Below, piece by piece: positions 1 through 8,452 of a stretch of 64,000 bases of DNA (the first letter of the stretch is position 1; each line of letters opens with the position of its first letter). Source of the DNA: Bernardetia sp963719525. Lineage in GTDB: Bacteria; Bacteroidota; Bacteroidia; Cytophagales; Bernardetiaceae. A program made the translations under genes and the position numbers. The notes beneath the pieces are model-generated. The model saw nothing but the letters and a program-made list of their open reading frames with translations. It was not told the DNA's origin and did not search any database. The stretch is taken from contig CAVRCG010000001.1 in assembly GCA_963719525.1 (NCBI GenBank), positions 806,001 through 870,000 of the forward strand, given 5' to 3'.

Positions 1-209
1 ATAAGCTGGACAAGAGAAGTATAAAAATTAGCATTTCCCTTTTTTGCTTCTGCCCAAAGTAGAGATTCTTTTATAGTATCAGAAACCTCAATGTCGTACT
101 TTAGAGTAACACAAAAATCAACATTACCCAAAATTTTGGTACAATCGAACTCCTTAAAATAATCTTGTGCTAGTTTGTTCTTTACTTCTTCTTCTCTTAT
201 TTTGTTCAT
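1..209 (-). CDS. N-terminus of a type IIG (Eco57I-like) restriction enzyme/adenine methyltransferase, cut by window edge
   Basis: An open frame runs leftward from ATG at 207-209 off the window edge; 69 codons are visible. The start reads MNKIREEEVKNKL, then KEFDCTKILGNVDFCV, and later SLLWAEAKKGNANFY. This opening is typical, from memory, of large Bacteroidota DNA methyltransferases that fuse nuclease, methylase and target-recognition domains. No catalytic motif is in view, so family membership rests on N-terminal resemblance only. It is separate from the methyltransferase C-terminal remnant near 59.3-60.0 kb. Confidence 0.6.
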   Translation of the reverse strand, partial: MNKIREEEVKNKLAQDYFKEFDCTKILGNVDFCVTLKYDIEVSDTIKESLLWAEAKKGNANFYTSLVQL

Positions 210-323
210 TTTATTCTGTATTCATTTTCTCAAACTATTTTCTCAAATCACTTTAGAAATTTAAGATATAAAAATTAGAAAAGAAAATTTAGGATTACAT
301 TTTAATAAAAATGGTTATACTTT

Positions 324-356
324 AAACCTATAAGGTTTTGAAAACCTTACAGGTTT
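324..356. repeat. Hairpin of CCTGTAAGGTTTT type at the end of the GT9 gene
   Basis: AAACCTATAAGGTTTT and AAAACCTTACAGGTTT form a 16-bp stem with one mismatch. The palindrome overlaps the stop codon of the leftward glycosyltransferase gene (TAA at 347-349). It may end that transcript, although no clear T-run follows. Confidence 0.6.
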
Positions 357-1573
357 GAATGTAAGGCTTTTATTTCTCCCAAAACTCGCTCTACACCAAT
401 CTCATTAATATCCATTCCCATAGAATTACAATACTGTGCATAAACTGTTTCTTTATCATTTTGATTTAATTCTTCTTCAATTTTGGGAGGAAAAATATAA
501 GAAATAGGTAAATTATAATTATCTGGATAAGGACTAAAACGACCGATATGCCTTCCATTAGCAATGCAAATAGTTTTCGTTTTTGTAGCTGCTCCTACAT
601 GTGAAGCTACCGTTTCGTTTGTAATTAATAACTTGCTTTCAGATATGACTTGAGTTAGCTCTATCAAATTTGTTTTTCCTGTAAGGTCAGTTATTGAATT
701 TAGAATTTCACTTTGATTTTCAAAATTATTTTTAACAAAACCTGTTATATGTTTTGCCAAAATCTGTTCATTTTTTCCTCCTATTAAAACAAAATTTAAT
801 TTATTATTCGTAGAATATAATTCTGAAATAAGTTTTGCAAAGTTTTCAAAATGCCACGTTTTATAAATCTCACTTGCACCGATGAAAAGAGCAATTTGAT
901 TTTGTTTCTTTTCTATTTTATCTACTTTATTAATCTTATCCACTAAAGAAGGATAATTTAATTCTACTTTTCTATTCAAAAACTGTTCAAAGAAAATTTT
1001 ATTTCTCTCAAACTCAAAAACGGGTTTATTAGGAGTTTGTACTAATTGAGTATAAAAACTATCAGCTAATTTTTTCTCTTTTTGGATTAAATTATCGGTA
1101 TTTCCCTCGTTTCCAATTCGCTTTTCTGCACCTGAAACATTCACAATAGCATCTCCAAAAAGTAGTAATCTTGAATAAGTTGGTTCAATGGCTATCTCAA
1201 AACCTTGCTTTCTGATTTGCTTTTGTTTTTGATAACGGTACAATGGATTTTGATAGAATTTTTTACGGTCAATCCAGATTACATTATTTACCGTTTCTTT
1301 GTCCCATTCTTCAAATAATGATTTCCACATACTATTTCCACACAAAATACGCTTGTAGTTTTTATAAATATCGTCTTTTGCTAGTTCTTCTAAAAAATTT
1401 CTGAATAAAATATAATCTCCAATTGCATCTAAACGGATAATTAAAAGTGTGTTTTTATGTAATTTGTAATTTGTAGAACTAATAACTAATTTATCGATAA
1501 AATGACACAAACGAACCTCAAAGGCAATTTTGATGCGTTCTTTTAATTTTTGGAAGGTAGATTTTTCTTTCAT
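347..1573 (-). CDS. Glycosyltransferase family 9 (heptosyltransferase-like) protein
   Basis: A 408-residue soluble protein of the ADP-heptose:LPS heptosyltransferase (GT9) type, which transfers sugars to lipopolysaccharide or other surface glycans at the inner face of the membrane. The N-terminal Rossmann half begins with LLIIRLDAIGDYILFRNFL around residues 43-61, the usual GT9 opening. The C-terminal half has ALFIGASEIYKTWHFENFA, then VLIGGKNE, and the nucleotide-sugar region LLITNETVASHVGAA near residue 315. The true acceptor and sugar cannot be read from sequence. No LPS genes adjoin it; it lies alone between a restriction-methylation gene and the infB operon. Start is ATG at 1573. Confidence 0.85.
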   Translation of the reverse strand: MKEKSTFQKLKERIKIAFEVRLCHFIDKLVISSTNYKLHKNTLLIIRLDAIGDYILFRNFLEELAKDDIYKNYKRILCGNSMWKSLFEEWDKETVNNVIWIDRKKFYQNPLYRYQKQKQIRKQGFEIAIEPTYSRLLLFGDAIVNVSGAEKRIGNEGNTDNLIQKEKKLADSFYTQLVQTPNKPVFEFERNKIFFEQFLNRKVELNYPSLVDKINKVDKIEKKQNQIALFIGASEIYKTWHFENFAKLISELYSTNNKLNFVLIGGKNEQILAKHITGFVKNNFENQSEILNSITDLTGKTNLIELTQVISESKLLITNETVASHVGAATKTKTICIANGRHIGRFSPYPDNYNLPISYIFPPKIEEELNQNDKETVYAQYCNSMGMDINEIGVERVLGEIKALHSNL

Positions 1574-1594
1574 TTGTTTTACTTTTTTAGTGAT

Positions 1595-1628
1595 GTTGTT
1601 GGTGTCGCTTCGCTAAAACACCAACAAC
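1595..1628. repeat. Dispersed hairpin repeat, GTTGTTGGTGT family
   Basis: GTTGTTGGTGT and ACACCAACAAC form a perfect 11-bp stem around the loop CGCTTCGCTAAA. The same unit recurs at 6069-6102, 8141-8173, 8251-8281 (degraded), 31960-31992 and 33372-33405, always between genes. A second palindrome of the CGCTCGTG/CACGAGC type follows at about 1645-1670. Confidence 0.8.
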
Positions 1629-1686
1629 GGCATTGGGTTTCTATGTCGCTCGTGGGACACGAGCAACGGCAGACGATTTGCAATTC

Positions 1687-1842
1687 TACTCCGTTAGGAG
1701 TTCAATATTGGTAGAAAAATATAAAGAAATTAAACTTCATTTACTCCGTAGGAGTTGTATATCGGTATTTTTGTTTGGTTAATATCGAAAATTAGCTACG
1801 CTGAATTTAAATTCTACCAGTATAAAGTTCCTAATGGAACAT
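1687..1842. repeat. ACTCC-GGAGT / attggtag dispersed repeats
   Basis: Two units read TACTCCGTTAGGAGTTCAA or TACTCCGTAGGAGTTGTAT followed by a tail like attggtag (1687-1716 and 1741-1768). A third unit (1811-1842) is the reverse complement type, ctaccagtataaagttcct and onward. The same set recurs at 14970-15156. The whole gap 1574-1996 is filled by such repeats and shows no gene. Confidence 0.75.
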
Positions 1843-1996
1843 AATTTCTTAGCTTAATGTAATTCTTGTATAAGAAAGCCAAGCCATTTTCCTGCAAAGT
1901 ACGGAATGCAAAACACACTAAAGTGTGTTCTACAAAAAAAGCATTCCTACTTTCATAGAAATGCTTTTTCGTTTTATAGTTAATCAAAAACTAATT

Positions 1997-4900
1997 TTAC
2001 TTAGCTTTTGCTTTTTCTTTTTGTTCTTCTTTTTTCTCTGCTTCCTTCTCTTCTTTCGTTTCAGGAATTGCATTTTTGAGTTCTTCAAAAGTACGTTTTA
2101 CTTCTCTTTCCTCATACGATTCTATCTCGTCTCCAATCTGAATTTCGTTGTAATTCTTGATAGAAATACCACACTCAAAACCATTTTTGACTTCTTGTAC
2201 ATCGTCTTTATAGCGTTTTAATGCTTCAATTTCTCCTTCATGGATAACAATACCACCACGAATAATTCGGATTTTGTTGTTGCGTTTAATCTTACCACTT
2301 GTAACCATACAACCAGCAATAACGCCCACTTTAGAAACTTTGAATGTTTCACGAATTTCGACTGTACCGACAATATCCTCTTCAATTTTTGGAGCAAGAA
2401 GACCAACAATAGCCGATTTTACTTCATCAATCGCTTTATAAATTACTGAATACAGACGTACTTCTACTTGTTCTCTATCTGCTAATGCACGAGCATTACG
2501 GGACGGACGAACTTGGAAACCGATGATAATTGCATCTGAAATAGTTGCAAGATTAATGTCTGATTCTGAAATCTGACCTACACCTTTCATTACTACATTA
2601 ACATTTACCTCGTCGGTAGAAAGTTTTTGTAGTGAATCTGCTAATGCCTCAACCGAACCATCAACATCACCTTTAATAATAAGATTGAGCTGTTGGAAAT
2701 TACCGATAGCAAGACGACGATTAATATCACTAAGTGTAAGACGACGAGTAGCACGAATAGACTGTTCACGTAAAATCTGTTCACGACGAGTAGCAATATC
2801 TTTCGCTTCACGTTCCGATTTCATTACATTAAATCTATCTCCAGCTTGTGGCGCACCATCAAGACCCAAAATCTGAACTGGTGTTGAAGGAGGTGCAGTT
2901 TCCAAACGGTTGCCCAAATGGTCAATCATTGCACGTACTTTACCAAAATGCGAACCTGCTAAGATTACATCTCCAATTTTCAGTGTTCCGTTTTGTACGA
3001 TTGTAGTCGCTACATATCCACGTCCTTTGTCCAAAGAAGCATCTACAACAGTTCCTGCTGCATTTCTGTTTGGATTTGCTTTGAGTTCTAATACTTCAGC
3101 TTCTAACAAAACGCCTTCTAAAAGTTCGTCTATACCTTCGCCTTTCTTTGCAGAAATGTGATAGGATTGATATTTTCCACCCCAATCTTCTACAAGAATA
3201 TTCATATCTGCTAATTCCTGTTTTACTCGGTCTGGATTAGCTCCATCTTTATCAATCTTATTAATAGCAATAATAATAGGTACTTCAGCAAGTTTGGCGT
3301 GATTAATCGCTTCACGAGTTTGAGGCATAACACCATCATCTGCTGCAACTACAATAATAACAACATCGGTAACTTTTGCACCCCTCGCACGCATTGCCGT
3401 AAAGGCTTCGTGACCCGGTGTATCAAGGAAAGTAAGTTCTTTTCCTTCATCTAAAATAACATTATAGGCTCCAATATGCTGCGTAATTCCACCTGCTTCT
3501 CCGTCTGCAACTTTTGCTTTTCGGATATAATCTAGTAATGTAGTTTTACCGTGATCTACGTGTCCCATAATCGTAACGATAGGCGCACGTTCTTCCAAAT
3601 CTTCTGGATTATCTTTTGTTTCTAATACTACTTCTGTTTCTTCTTCGGCAGACGTAAACTCTACATCGTAACCAAATTCGTCTGCAAGAAGTGTAATAAC
3701 TTCAGCATCAAGACGCAAATTGATTGAAATCATTACGCCTAAGCCAATTCCTTTAGAAATAAGTTCGTTAATAGAAACATCAAGTAAATTTGCAAAATCA
3801 CTTGCAGGAATAAACTCAGTTACTTTCAATAACTTATTTTCTACTTTTACTTCGTTCTGCTCACTTTCACGAGCCTCACGTTTGTCCCTTCTGTTTCCAC
3901 CTCTTCTACCACGTCCACCTTTTCCTGAACCTGTGTTCATACGAGCAAGAGTAGCCTTGATTTGTTCTTGAACTTCCTTTGCAGTCGGTTCTTTACGTCT
4001 TTTCTTACGACGTTTGCTTGCTTCTGATTCTGGTCTTGGTGTAGTAGAAGTAGTAGTTGCACCCGTTTTGTCGCTGGTGTTCAGTTTAGTCAAATCTTGT
4101 GGTTTGCTATCTGAAGAACCTTCTCCTTCTCCTCTTCTTCTTCTTCTGCGACGACGACGACGACGTGTTCCGTCATCTGATTTATCATCAGACGATTTTT
4201 TCTTTTTAGCAAATGAAGACAAATCTATTTTACCAACTACTTTTAGTCCTGGTAATTTATCTCCTTGCGAAGAAACAAAACCTTCATCGCCTTCCTTTTT
4301 GGCTGTAACGCCTTCTTTTGTTTCAGGTTTTTTGGTTTCTTTACTGCCTTCCTTATTTTGAATAGGCTTTCTCGAATCGTCTTTTGTCTTGTTTACAGGA
4401 CTTTCAGATTTGTTAGACTTGTTGTCAGATTTCTTGTTGTCGGTTTTGTTATCCGTCCTGTTACTTGTCTTATTATCTGAAGGTCTGTTATCCTTTCTAT
4501 TTGAAGACTGTGAAGTAGTCTTGTTGTTACTATTTCTGTCGTCTTTCTTGGTATCTTTTTTATTATTATTACTGTTCTGTTTTGATGCTTCTACCTTAGT
4601 ATTCTTATTTGTGTCGCTCTTGTTTGCATCGTTTTTATTTCCAGAATTAGATGACGAGTTAGATGATGGATTAGGCGAAGATTTAGCAGAATTTTGAGAA
4701 GGTTTGTTGTTTGCCTTATCATTATTCTTATTATCATCTTTTTTATTCTCTGGTTGCTTCGTATCCTTACTATCTTTAGTACTATCTTTAGTATCTTGTT
4801 TCGCAACTGTTTTTTCTGGATTATTTTTACTTTTATCTAAATTTTCATTTTTAGAGTTTGTAGTTTTTTCCTTAGTAGCTTCAAGAGATTTTGCTTTCGT

Positions 4901-5533
4901 TTCTTCTTTAGAATCAGTTTTCCCAACTGCTTTACTTTTTTCTGTAGTAGATTTTGTAGTAGTAGAACCTTTTTTCTTCTTTTTAAATTTATCCAAATCT
5001 ACTTTCCCCACTACTTTCATTTGATGTGAAGTAGTAGTAAAGATTTCAGGTTCTGCTTTTTCTGTTTTCTTAGTTTGCTCTTTATCCTCTGTTTTGTTTT
5101 CAGTTTTGCCTTGTGTCTTACTTTCGGTCTTGTTTTCCGTTTTGCTTTCCGTCTTGTTTTCTTCTTTCTTCTCGTTTTGAGTAGGCTGAGCAGTAGGCTT
5201 TACATTGCCTTTTATAAACAATTCTTTTTCTGGCTCTGCTTCTTCTTCTTCTTTCTCTTGTTCTTTTTGGTTGTTGGCTTTTGTATCTTTATCAATAGTT
5301 TTGCCTGATGCAGAGGTAGCACCTATTTTAATATTTGACGCTTCTCTTCTGTTTTGAAGTGAAGACTCAAAATCTCTTTCCAATATTGAATACATTTCCT
5401 GATTGATAGGCTCATTGGGATTGCCCTTCAAATCGTGTCCTTTTTTTCGTAAATGCTCGACGATAGTATTGCGTCCGATATTGAGTTTTCGGGCGACTTG
5501 ACTAAGCCTCATTTGTGTCTTTTTTTCTGCCAT
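1997..5533 (-). CDS. infB: Translation initiation factor IF-2
   Basis: This GTPase places initiator fMet-tRNA on the 30S subunit and helps subunit joining. The G domain shows G1 GHVDHGKT, the switch region GGITQHIGAY, G3 DTPGHE and G4 NKID, followed by the IF-2 beta-barrel and C-terminal domains. The N-terminal half (about residues 60-600) is a very long Lys/Asn/Ser/Thr-rich low-complexity stretch, holding two VVGKVDL/VVGKIDL-lysine-run motifs and a run of eleven arginines. At 1178 residues it is longer than most IF-2 proteins. The start ATG at 5533 is preceded by a C-rich run in mRNA sense rather than a Shine-Dalgarno site. It ends the rimP-nusA-infB operon, but a 649-bp gap separates it from nusA. 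Confidence 0.98.
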   Translation of the reverse strand: MAEKKTQMRLSQVARKLNIGRNTIVEHLRKKGHDLKGNPNEPINQEMYSILERDFESSLQNRREASNIKIGATSASGKTIDKDTKANNQKEQEKEEEEAEPEKELFIKGNVKPTAQPTQNEKKEENKTESKTENKTESKTQGKTENKTEDKEQTKKTEKAEPEIFTTTSHQMKVVGKVDLDKFKKKKKGSTTTKSTTEKSKAVGKTDSKEETKAKSLEATKEKTTNSKNENLDKSKNNPEKTVAKQDTKDSTKDSKDTKQPENKKDDNKNNDKANNKPSQNSAKSSPNPSSNSSSNSGNKNDANKSDTNKNTKVEASKQNSNNNKKDTKKDDRNSNNKTTSQSSNRKDNRPSDNKTSNRTDNKTDNKKSDNKSNKSESPVNKTKDDSRKPIQNKEGSKETKKPETKEGVTAKKEGDEGFVSSQGDKLPGLKVVGKIDLSSFAKKKKSSDDKSDDGTRRRRRRRRRRRGEGEGSSDSKPQDLTKLNTSDKTGATTTSTTPRPESEASKRRKKRRKEPTAKEVQEQIKATLARMNTGSGKGGRGRRGGNRRDKREARESEQNEVKVENKLLKVTEFIPASDFANLLDVSINELISKGIGLGVMISINLRLDAEVITLLADEFGYDVEFTSAEEETEVVLETKDNPEDLEERAPIVTIMGHVDHGKTTLLDYIRKAKVADGEAGGITQHIGAYNVILDEGKELTFLDTPGHEAFTAMRARGAKVTDVVIIVVAADDGVMPQTREAINHAKLAEVPIIIAINKIDKDGANPDRVKQELADMNILVEDWGGKYQSYHISAKKGEGIDELLEGVLLEAEVLELKANPNRNAAGTVVDASLDKGRGYVATTIVQNGTLKIGDVILAGSHFGKVRAMIDHLGNRLETAPPSTPVQILGLDGAPQAGDRFNVMKSEREAKDIATRREQILREQSIRATRRLTLSDINRRLAIGNFQQLNLIIKGDVDGSVEALADSLQKLSTDEVNVNVVMKGVGQISESDINLATISDAIIIGFQVRPSRNARALADREQVEVRLYSVIYKAIDEVKSAIVGLLAPKIEEDIVGTVEIRETFKVSKVGVIAGCMVTSGKIKRNNKIRIIRGGIVIHEGEIEALKRYKDDVQEVKNGFECGISIKNYNEIQIGDEIESYEEREVKRTFEELKNAIPETKEEKEAEKKEEQKEKAKAK

Positions 5534-6182
5534 AAATTTTTGGGGGGGGCGACTATTAAACTATCTTCTGAAAAATTATCTTTATTTTATTTTGTATAGA
5601 TGTATATAAAAATGTCAATAAAATTCTAAAAATGATAAGTTGCCTACTTTTGACTCCTAATAGATATTTATTTTAGTGATTTTAGGAGGGTCTGTTCTTA
5701 AACTAATTTAAGTTTTTTTTGAAACGATATTGGGTTTTGTTGGATAAACTGATTTGATACAGTTATATATAAATTGTTGAATGTAAAGATTTTCTTAATC
5801 TTATTTCTTAAACATAGTCTTAGAATGTATTTTTAAAATGTGTTTTTAGAAATTATTCCTTAAACTCGTTAAATTAAAAATCTACACATTATCACTCAAA
5901 AAATGGGATAATAGCGTAGCTTTTTGATTCTTGAAATAGATTATTACACAAAAATACGATAATTTTTAGAAAAATTGTTCTAAAAGCGTAAAAAAAAGCA
6001 ACTATTTACTAAATATTTAGTGATTTTTTATTTATTTGTCTAATTTTTCATAGAAAAATGGTAATAACGTTGTTGGTGTCGCTTTTATAAAACACCAACA
6101 ACGGTATTTAGAAAGAAAGCAATATAACGCAGCTACGCAGCTAGAATTTCTATTTATACAAACGATTTTTATTTCCAATTAT
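5534..6182. other. Non-coding gap between infB and nusA
   Basis: About 650 bases, very AT-rich, with no convincing ORF on either strand. A copy of the GTTGTTGGTGT hairpin lies at 6069-6102. The gap is unusually long for neighbours that are normally close, so infB may have its own promoter here. I could not identify one with certainty. Confidence 0.6.
6069..6104. repeat. Dispersed hairpin repeat, GTTGTTGGTGT family
   Basis: GTTGTTGGTGT (6069-6079) pairs with ACACCAACAAC (6092-6102). The loop differs from the other copies (cgcttttataaa rather than CGCTTCGCTAAA), so the arms are kept while the loop changes. Confidence 0.75.
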
Positions 6183-7433
6183 TTATTCAAATTCTTTTTT
6201 AAGGACTTCCAAAACAAAATCAATCGTTTCTTCTTCCAAATCTACACGACGGATTAAGTCTTCTCTATTGTATTCTAATACACTTCTGGCTGTATCAAAA
6301 CCTACTTTATGAAACTCTTCGATAATCCAGTCATCGATAGCATCTTTGAATTCTGACAAATCTACATCGTCCTCAAAATCATCTACAGCTTCTTCTCTAA
6401 AGACATCAATCTCGTAATCGACTAACTTTCCAGCTAAGCGAATATTTTGTCCACCTTTTCCAATAGCTAGTGAAATTTGGTCACGCTTTAAGAAAACAGC
6501 AGCACGAGCATTTGCTTCATCTATTTTCATAGAACTCGTTTTTGCAGGACTAAGCGCACGAGAAATAAGTAATTCCAAATTTTCGGTATAATTAATTACA
6601 TCGATATTTTCATTACACAGCTCTCTTACAATTGAATGAATACGTGAACCTTTCATTCCTACACACGCACCAACAGGATCGATACGGTCATCAAATGATT
6701 CTACGGCTACTTTTGCACGTTCGCCAGCTTCTCTCACTACCTTACGAACGGCGATTGTTCCCTCTTCGATTTCTGGAATTTCGGATTCGAATAATTTTTC
6801 TAAAAACAAAGGTGCAGTACGAGAAAGTATAATTTTAGGATTACCATTTTGCATTTCTACACGATGAACAACAGCACGAACACTATCTCCTTTACGGAAA
6901 CGGTCTTTCGGAATTTGTTCTCCTTTTGGCAAACTAAGTTCTTTTCCTTCATTATCTTGCAAAACTACTTCTCGTTTCAAAACTTGATAGACTTCACACG
7001 TAACGATTTCGCCTACATATTCTTTGTATTTTTGATACAATAAATCTTTTTCCAAATCCCTAACCTTCTGGATAAGCGTTTGGCGAGCCGTCTGGACAAG
7101 TCTTCGACCGAAGTCATCAATTTTGATTTCTTGCGCTACATCTTCACCCACTTCAAAGTCAGGTTCGATTTTTTTGGCATCAGAAAAACGAATTTCTGTT
7201 TGCTCATCGTATTCTGGTTCGTCGTCGGCAATGATATTTCTGTATTGCCAAATCTCTAAATCACCTTTTTCGATATTAACGATAACATCAAAATTTTCAT
7301 CAGAACGGTATTTTCTGCGAATAAGGGTGCGAAAAACATCTTCCAAAATACGAATCATGGTCGGTCGGTTGATGCGCTTTAATTTTGCAAAATCTGCAAA
7401 GGATTCTATCAATGTTGAAGTTTCTATACTCAT
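6183..7433 (-). CDS. nusA: Transcription termination/antitermination factor NusA
   Basis: NusA binds RNA polymerase and nascent RNA and tunes pausing, termination and antitermination. The protein has the N-terminal polymerase-binding domain, an S1 domain (around YVGEIVTCEVYQV), and KH domains marked by GACVGMKGSRI and LAIGKGGQNIRLAGK. It ends with a short helical tail rather than the acidic repeats of enterobacterial NusA. The open frame extends 15 codons upstream, but those codons come from the hairpin repeats in front. The ATG at 7431-7433 (MSIETSTLIESFA) is the better start, giving 416 residues. It lies between rimP and infB, the usual order. Confidence 0.97.
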   Translation of the reverse strand: MSIETSTLIESFADFAKLKRINRPTMIRILEDVFRTLIRRKYRSDENFDVIVNIEKGDLEIWQYRNIIADDEPEYDEQTEIRFSDAKKIEPDFEVGEDVAQEIKIDDFGRRLVQTARQTLIQKVRDLEKDLLYQKYKEYVGEIVTCEVYQVLKREVVLQDNEGKELSLPKGEQIPKDRFRKGDSVRAVVHRVEMQNGNPKIILSRTAPLFLEKLFESEIPEIEEGTIAVRKVVREAGERAKVAVESFDDRIDPVGACVGMKGSRIHSIVRELCNENIDVINYTENLELLISRALSPAKTSSMKIDEANARAAVFLKRDQISLAIGKGGQNIRLAGKLVDYEIDVFREEAVDDFEDDVDLSEFKDAIDDWIIEEFHKVGFDTARSVLEYNREDLIRRVDLEEETIDFVLEVLKKEFE

Positions 7434-7450
7434 TGTTTTATGTGTTTTTC

Positions 7451-7493
7451 GTACCTTAAAAGGTACGGTACGCTTCACACTCTAAAGAGTGTG
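7451..7493. repeat. Two perfect small palindromes between rimP and nusA
   Basis: GTACCTT-AA-AAGGTAC (7451-7466) and CACACTCT-AA-AGAGTGTG (7476-7493) are perfect hairpins in a 71-bp gap. Relatives of the second (cactctaaagagtg or cacactaaagtgtg) recur near 1912-1930, 33346-33363 and 33453-33472. Confidence 0.75.
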
Positions 7494-7504
7494 CTACATT
7501 TGTT

Positions 7505-8089
7505 TTATTTTTTTTTGAATGATAATTGAACGTGTGCTACCTTTATTTCTTCGAAATCAATAGTAGCAGGTTTGTATTTTGTCTTTAGTTTTCCTTTTTT
7601 TCCTTCGGCTACTTCGTATTCTTCAGTTATTTGAAAAACAGTTTTGCCTTCTTCATTCTCTTTACTGCTTTCTTCGATAGATTGAAACTTGCCTACTTTC
7701 TTTGTTCCGTCTTTGAGTTCAAACTCTAAAGTTCTGCCTACATGTTGAGGATACTGCCTTAAAAGATGTAATCCATAATCTACACCGGGTGAAGTAACTT
7801 CTAAATTATAGGGTTTGTCTTCTCCTTTTTCATCTTTTCCAAACAAGTCTTCTTCTTCAAAATAAGCTCCTACTTTTCTACTTACATTTGCACAATCAGC
7901 AATTCCGACACCATTATCTCCATCAATAATAATGATTACTTTTGGCGTTCTGGTTTTGGAAATCTGGATTTCTAGTACGAAAATATGAGTAGAAAGTGCA
8001 AAATCAAAAAGCTCGTTGCCCTCCTGACTTGCTTCTGGAGAAGTTGCTTTTTGAATAAAATTACTGATTTTTTCTTTGATAGAATCCAT
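7505..8089 (-). CDS. rimP: Ribosome maturation factor RimP
   Basis: RimP assists late maturation of the 30S subunit. The 194-residue protein has the N-terminal alpha/beta domain with VIIIIDGDNGVGIADCANVSR around residues 50-70 and the signature YNLEVTSPGVDYGL. The C-terminal SH3-like domain carries a lysine/glutamate-rich insertion (SSKENEEGKT, EGKKGKLK) before the end. Its place upstream of nusA and infB confirms the call. Start is ATG at 8089, directly behind a repeat array that forms the leader. Confidence 0.95.
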   Translation of the reverse strand: MDSIKEKISNFIQKATSPEASQEGNELFDFALSTHIFVLEIQISKTRTPKVIIIIDGDNGVGIADCANVSRKVGAYFEEEDLFGKDEKGEDKPYNLEVTSPGVDYGLHLLRQYPQHVGRTLEFELKDGTKKVGKFQSIEESSKENEEGKTVFQITEEYEVAEGKKGKLKTKYKPATIDFEEIKVAHVQLSFKKK

Positions 8090-8092
8090 ATA

Positions 8093-8281
8093 TAAAGTTA
8101 GAAGTTAGATTTAAGAAGTCAGAAGTAAAACCAATTGTATTTGTTGGTGTCGCTTCGCTAAAACACCAACAAAGGCTAGAATTTTAGAAATCACAAGTAA
8201 AACCAATTTAGAAGTTAGATTTTAGAAATCAGAAGTAAAACCAATTATATTTCGGTTTCGCTTCGCTAGAACATCAACAAA
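8093..8281. repeat. Direct repeats in the rimP leader
   Basis: Units of the form gaagttagattt-agaa-tcagaagtaaaaccaatt occur three times (about 8101-8136, 8185-8206 and 8210-8246). They alternate with two GTTGGTGT hairpins, one good at 8141-8173 and one degraded at 8251-8281. The array lies in the untranslated leader of rimP-nusA-infB, between the inferred transcription start and ATG. A similar AGAAGTTAG array precedes hutU. Confidence 0.7.
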
Positions 8282-8316
8282 GGCTATGCTTTCTTGGCAA
8301 AATATCTAAAAACGAA

Positions 8317-8341
8317 AATGGAAGGCGTTCTGCCTTCCATT
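8317..8341 (-). terminator. Terminator-like hairpin in the rimP-nusA-infB leader
   Basis: AATGGAAGGC and GCCTTCCATT form a perfect 10-bp stem with loop GTTCT. Read leftward it is followed by TTTCGTTTTT, a moderate U-run. It could end the transcript of the phosphatase gene to the right. However, it lies downstream of the inferred rimP promoter, so it may act as an attenuator. Confidence 0.65.
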
Positions 8342-8361
8342 TGTTTTTTCCTAATTAGATA

Positions 8362-8393
8362 CAAAAGTACAAAAAAGGGTTTTGTTTTGCAAA
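8362..8393 (-). promoter_or_regulatory. Bacteroidota-type promoter for rimP-nusA-infB
   Basis: On the minus strand a -33 box TTTG (complement of 8390-8393) is followed after 20 bases by TACTTTTG (complement of 8362-8369). This matches the TAnnTTTG -7 consensus of Bacteroidota housekeeping promoters. Transcription would start near 8355, leaving a leader of about 265 nt. Confidence 0.65.
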
Positions 8394-8452
8394 TTTTTGA
8401 TTTTAAATGTTTTTTTGGTGGTATTGATTTGCTAAAATGTCAACTAAAAAAA

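Noticed and set aside
1925..5308. Several plus-strand frames opposite infB
   Set aside because: They are reflections of the Lys/Asn/Ser-rich infB N-terminus and of its conserved domain read on the other strand; compositions are Phe/Leu/Ser runs.
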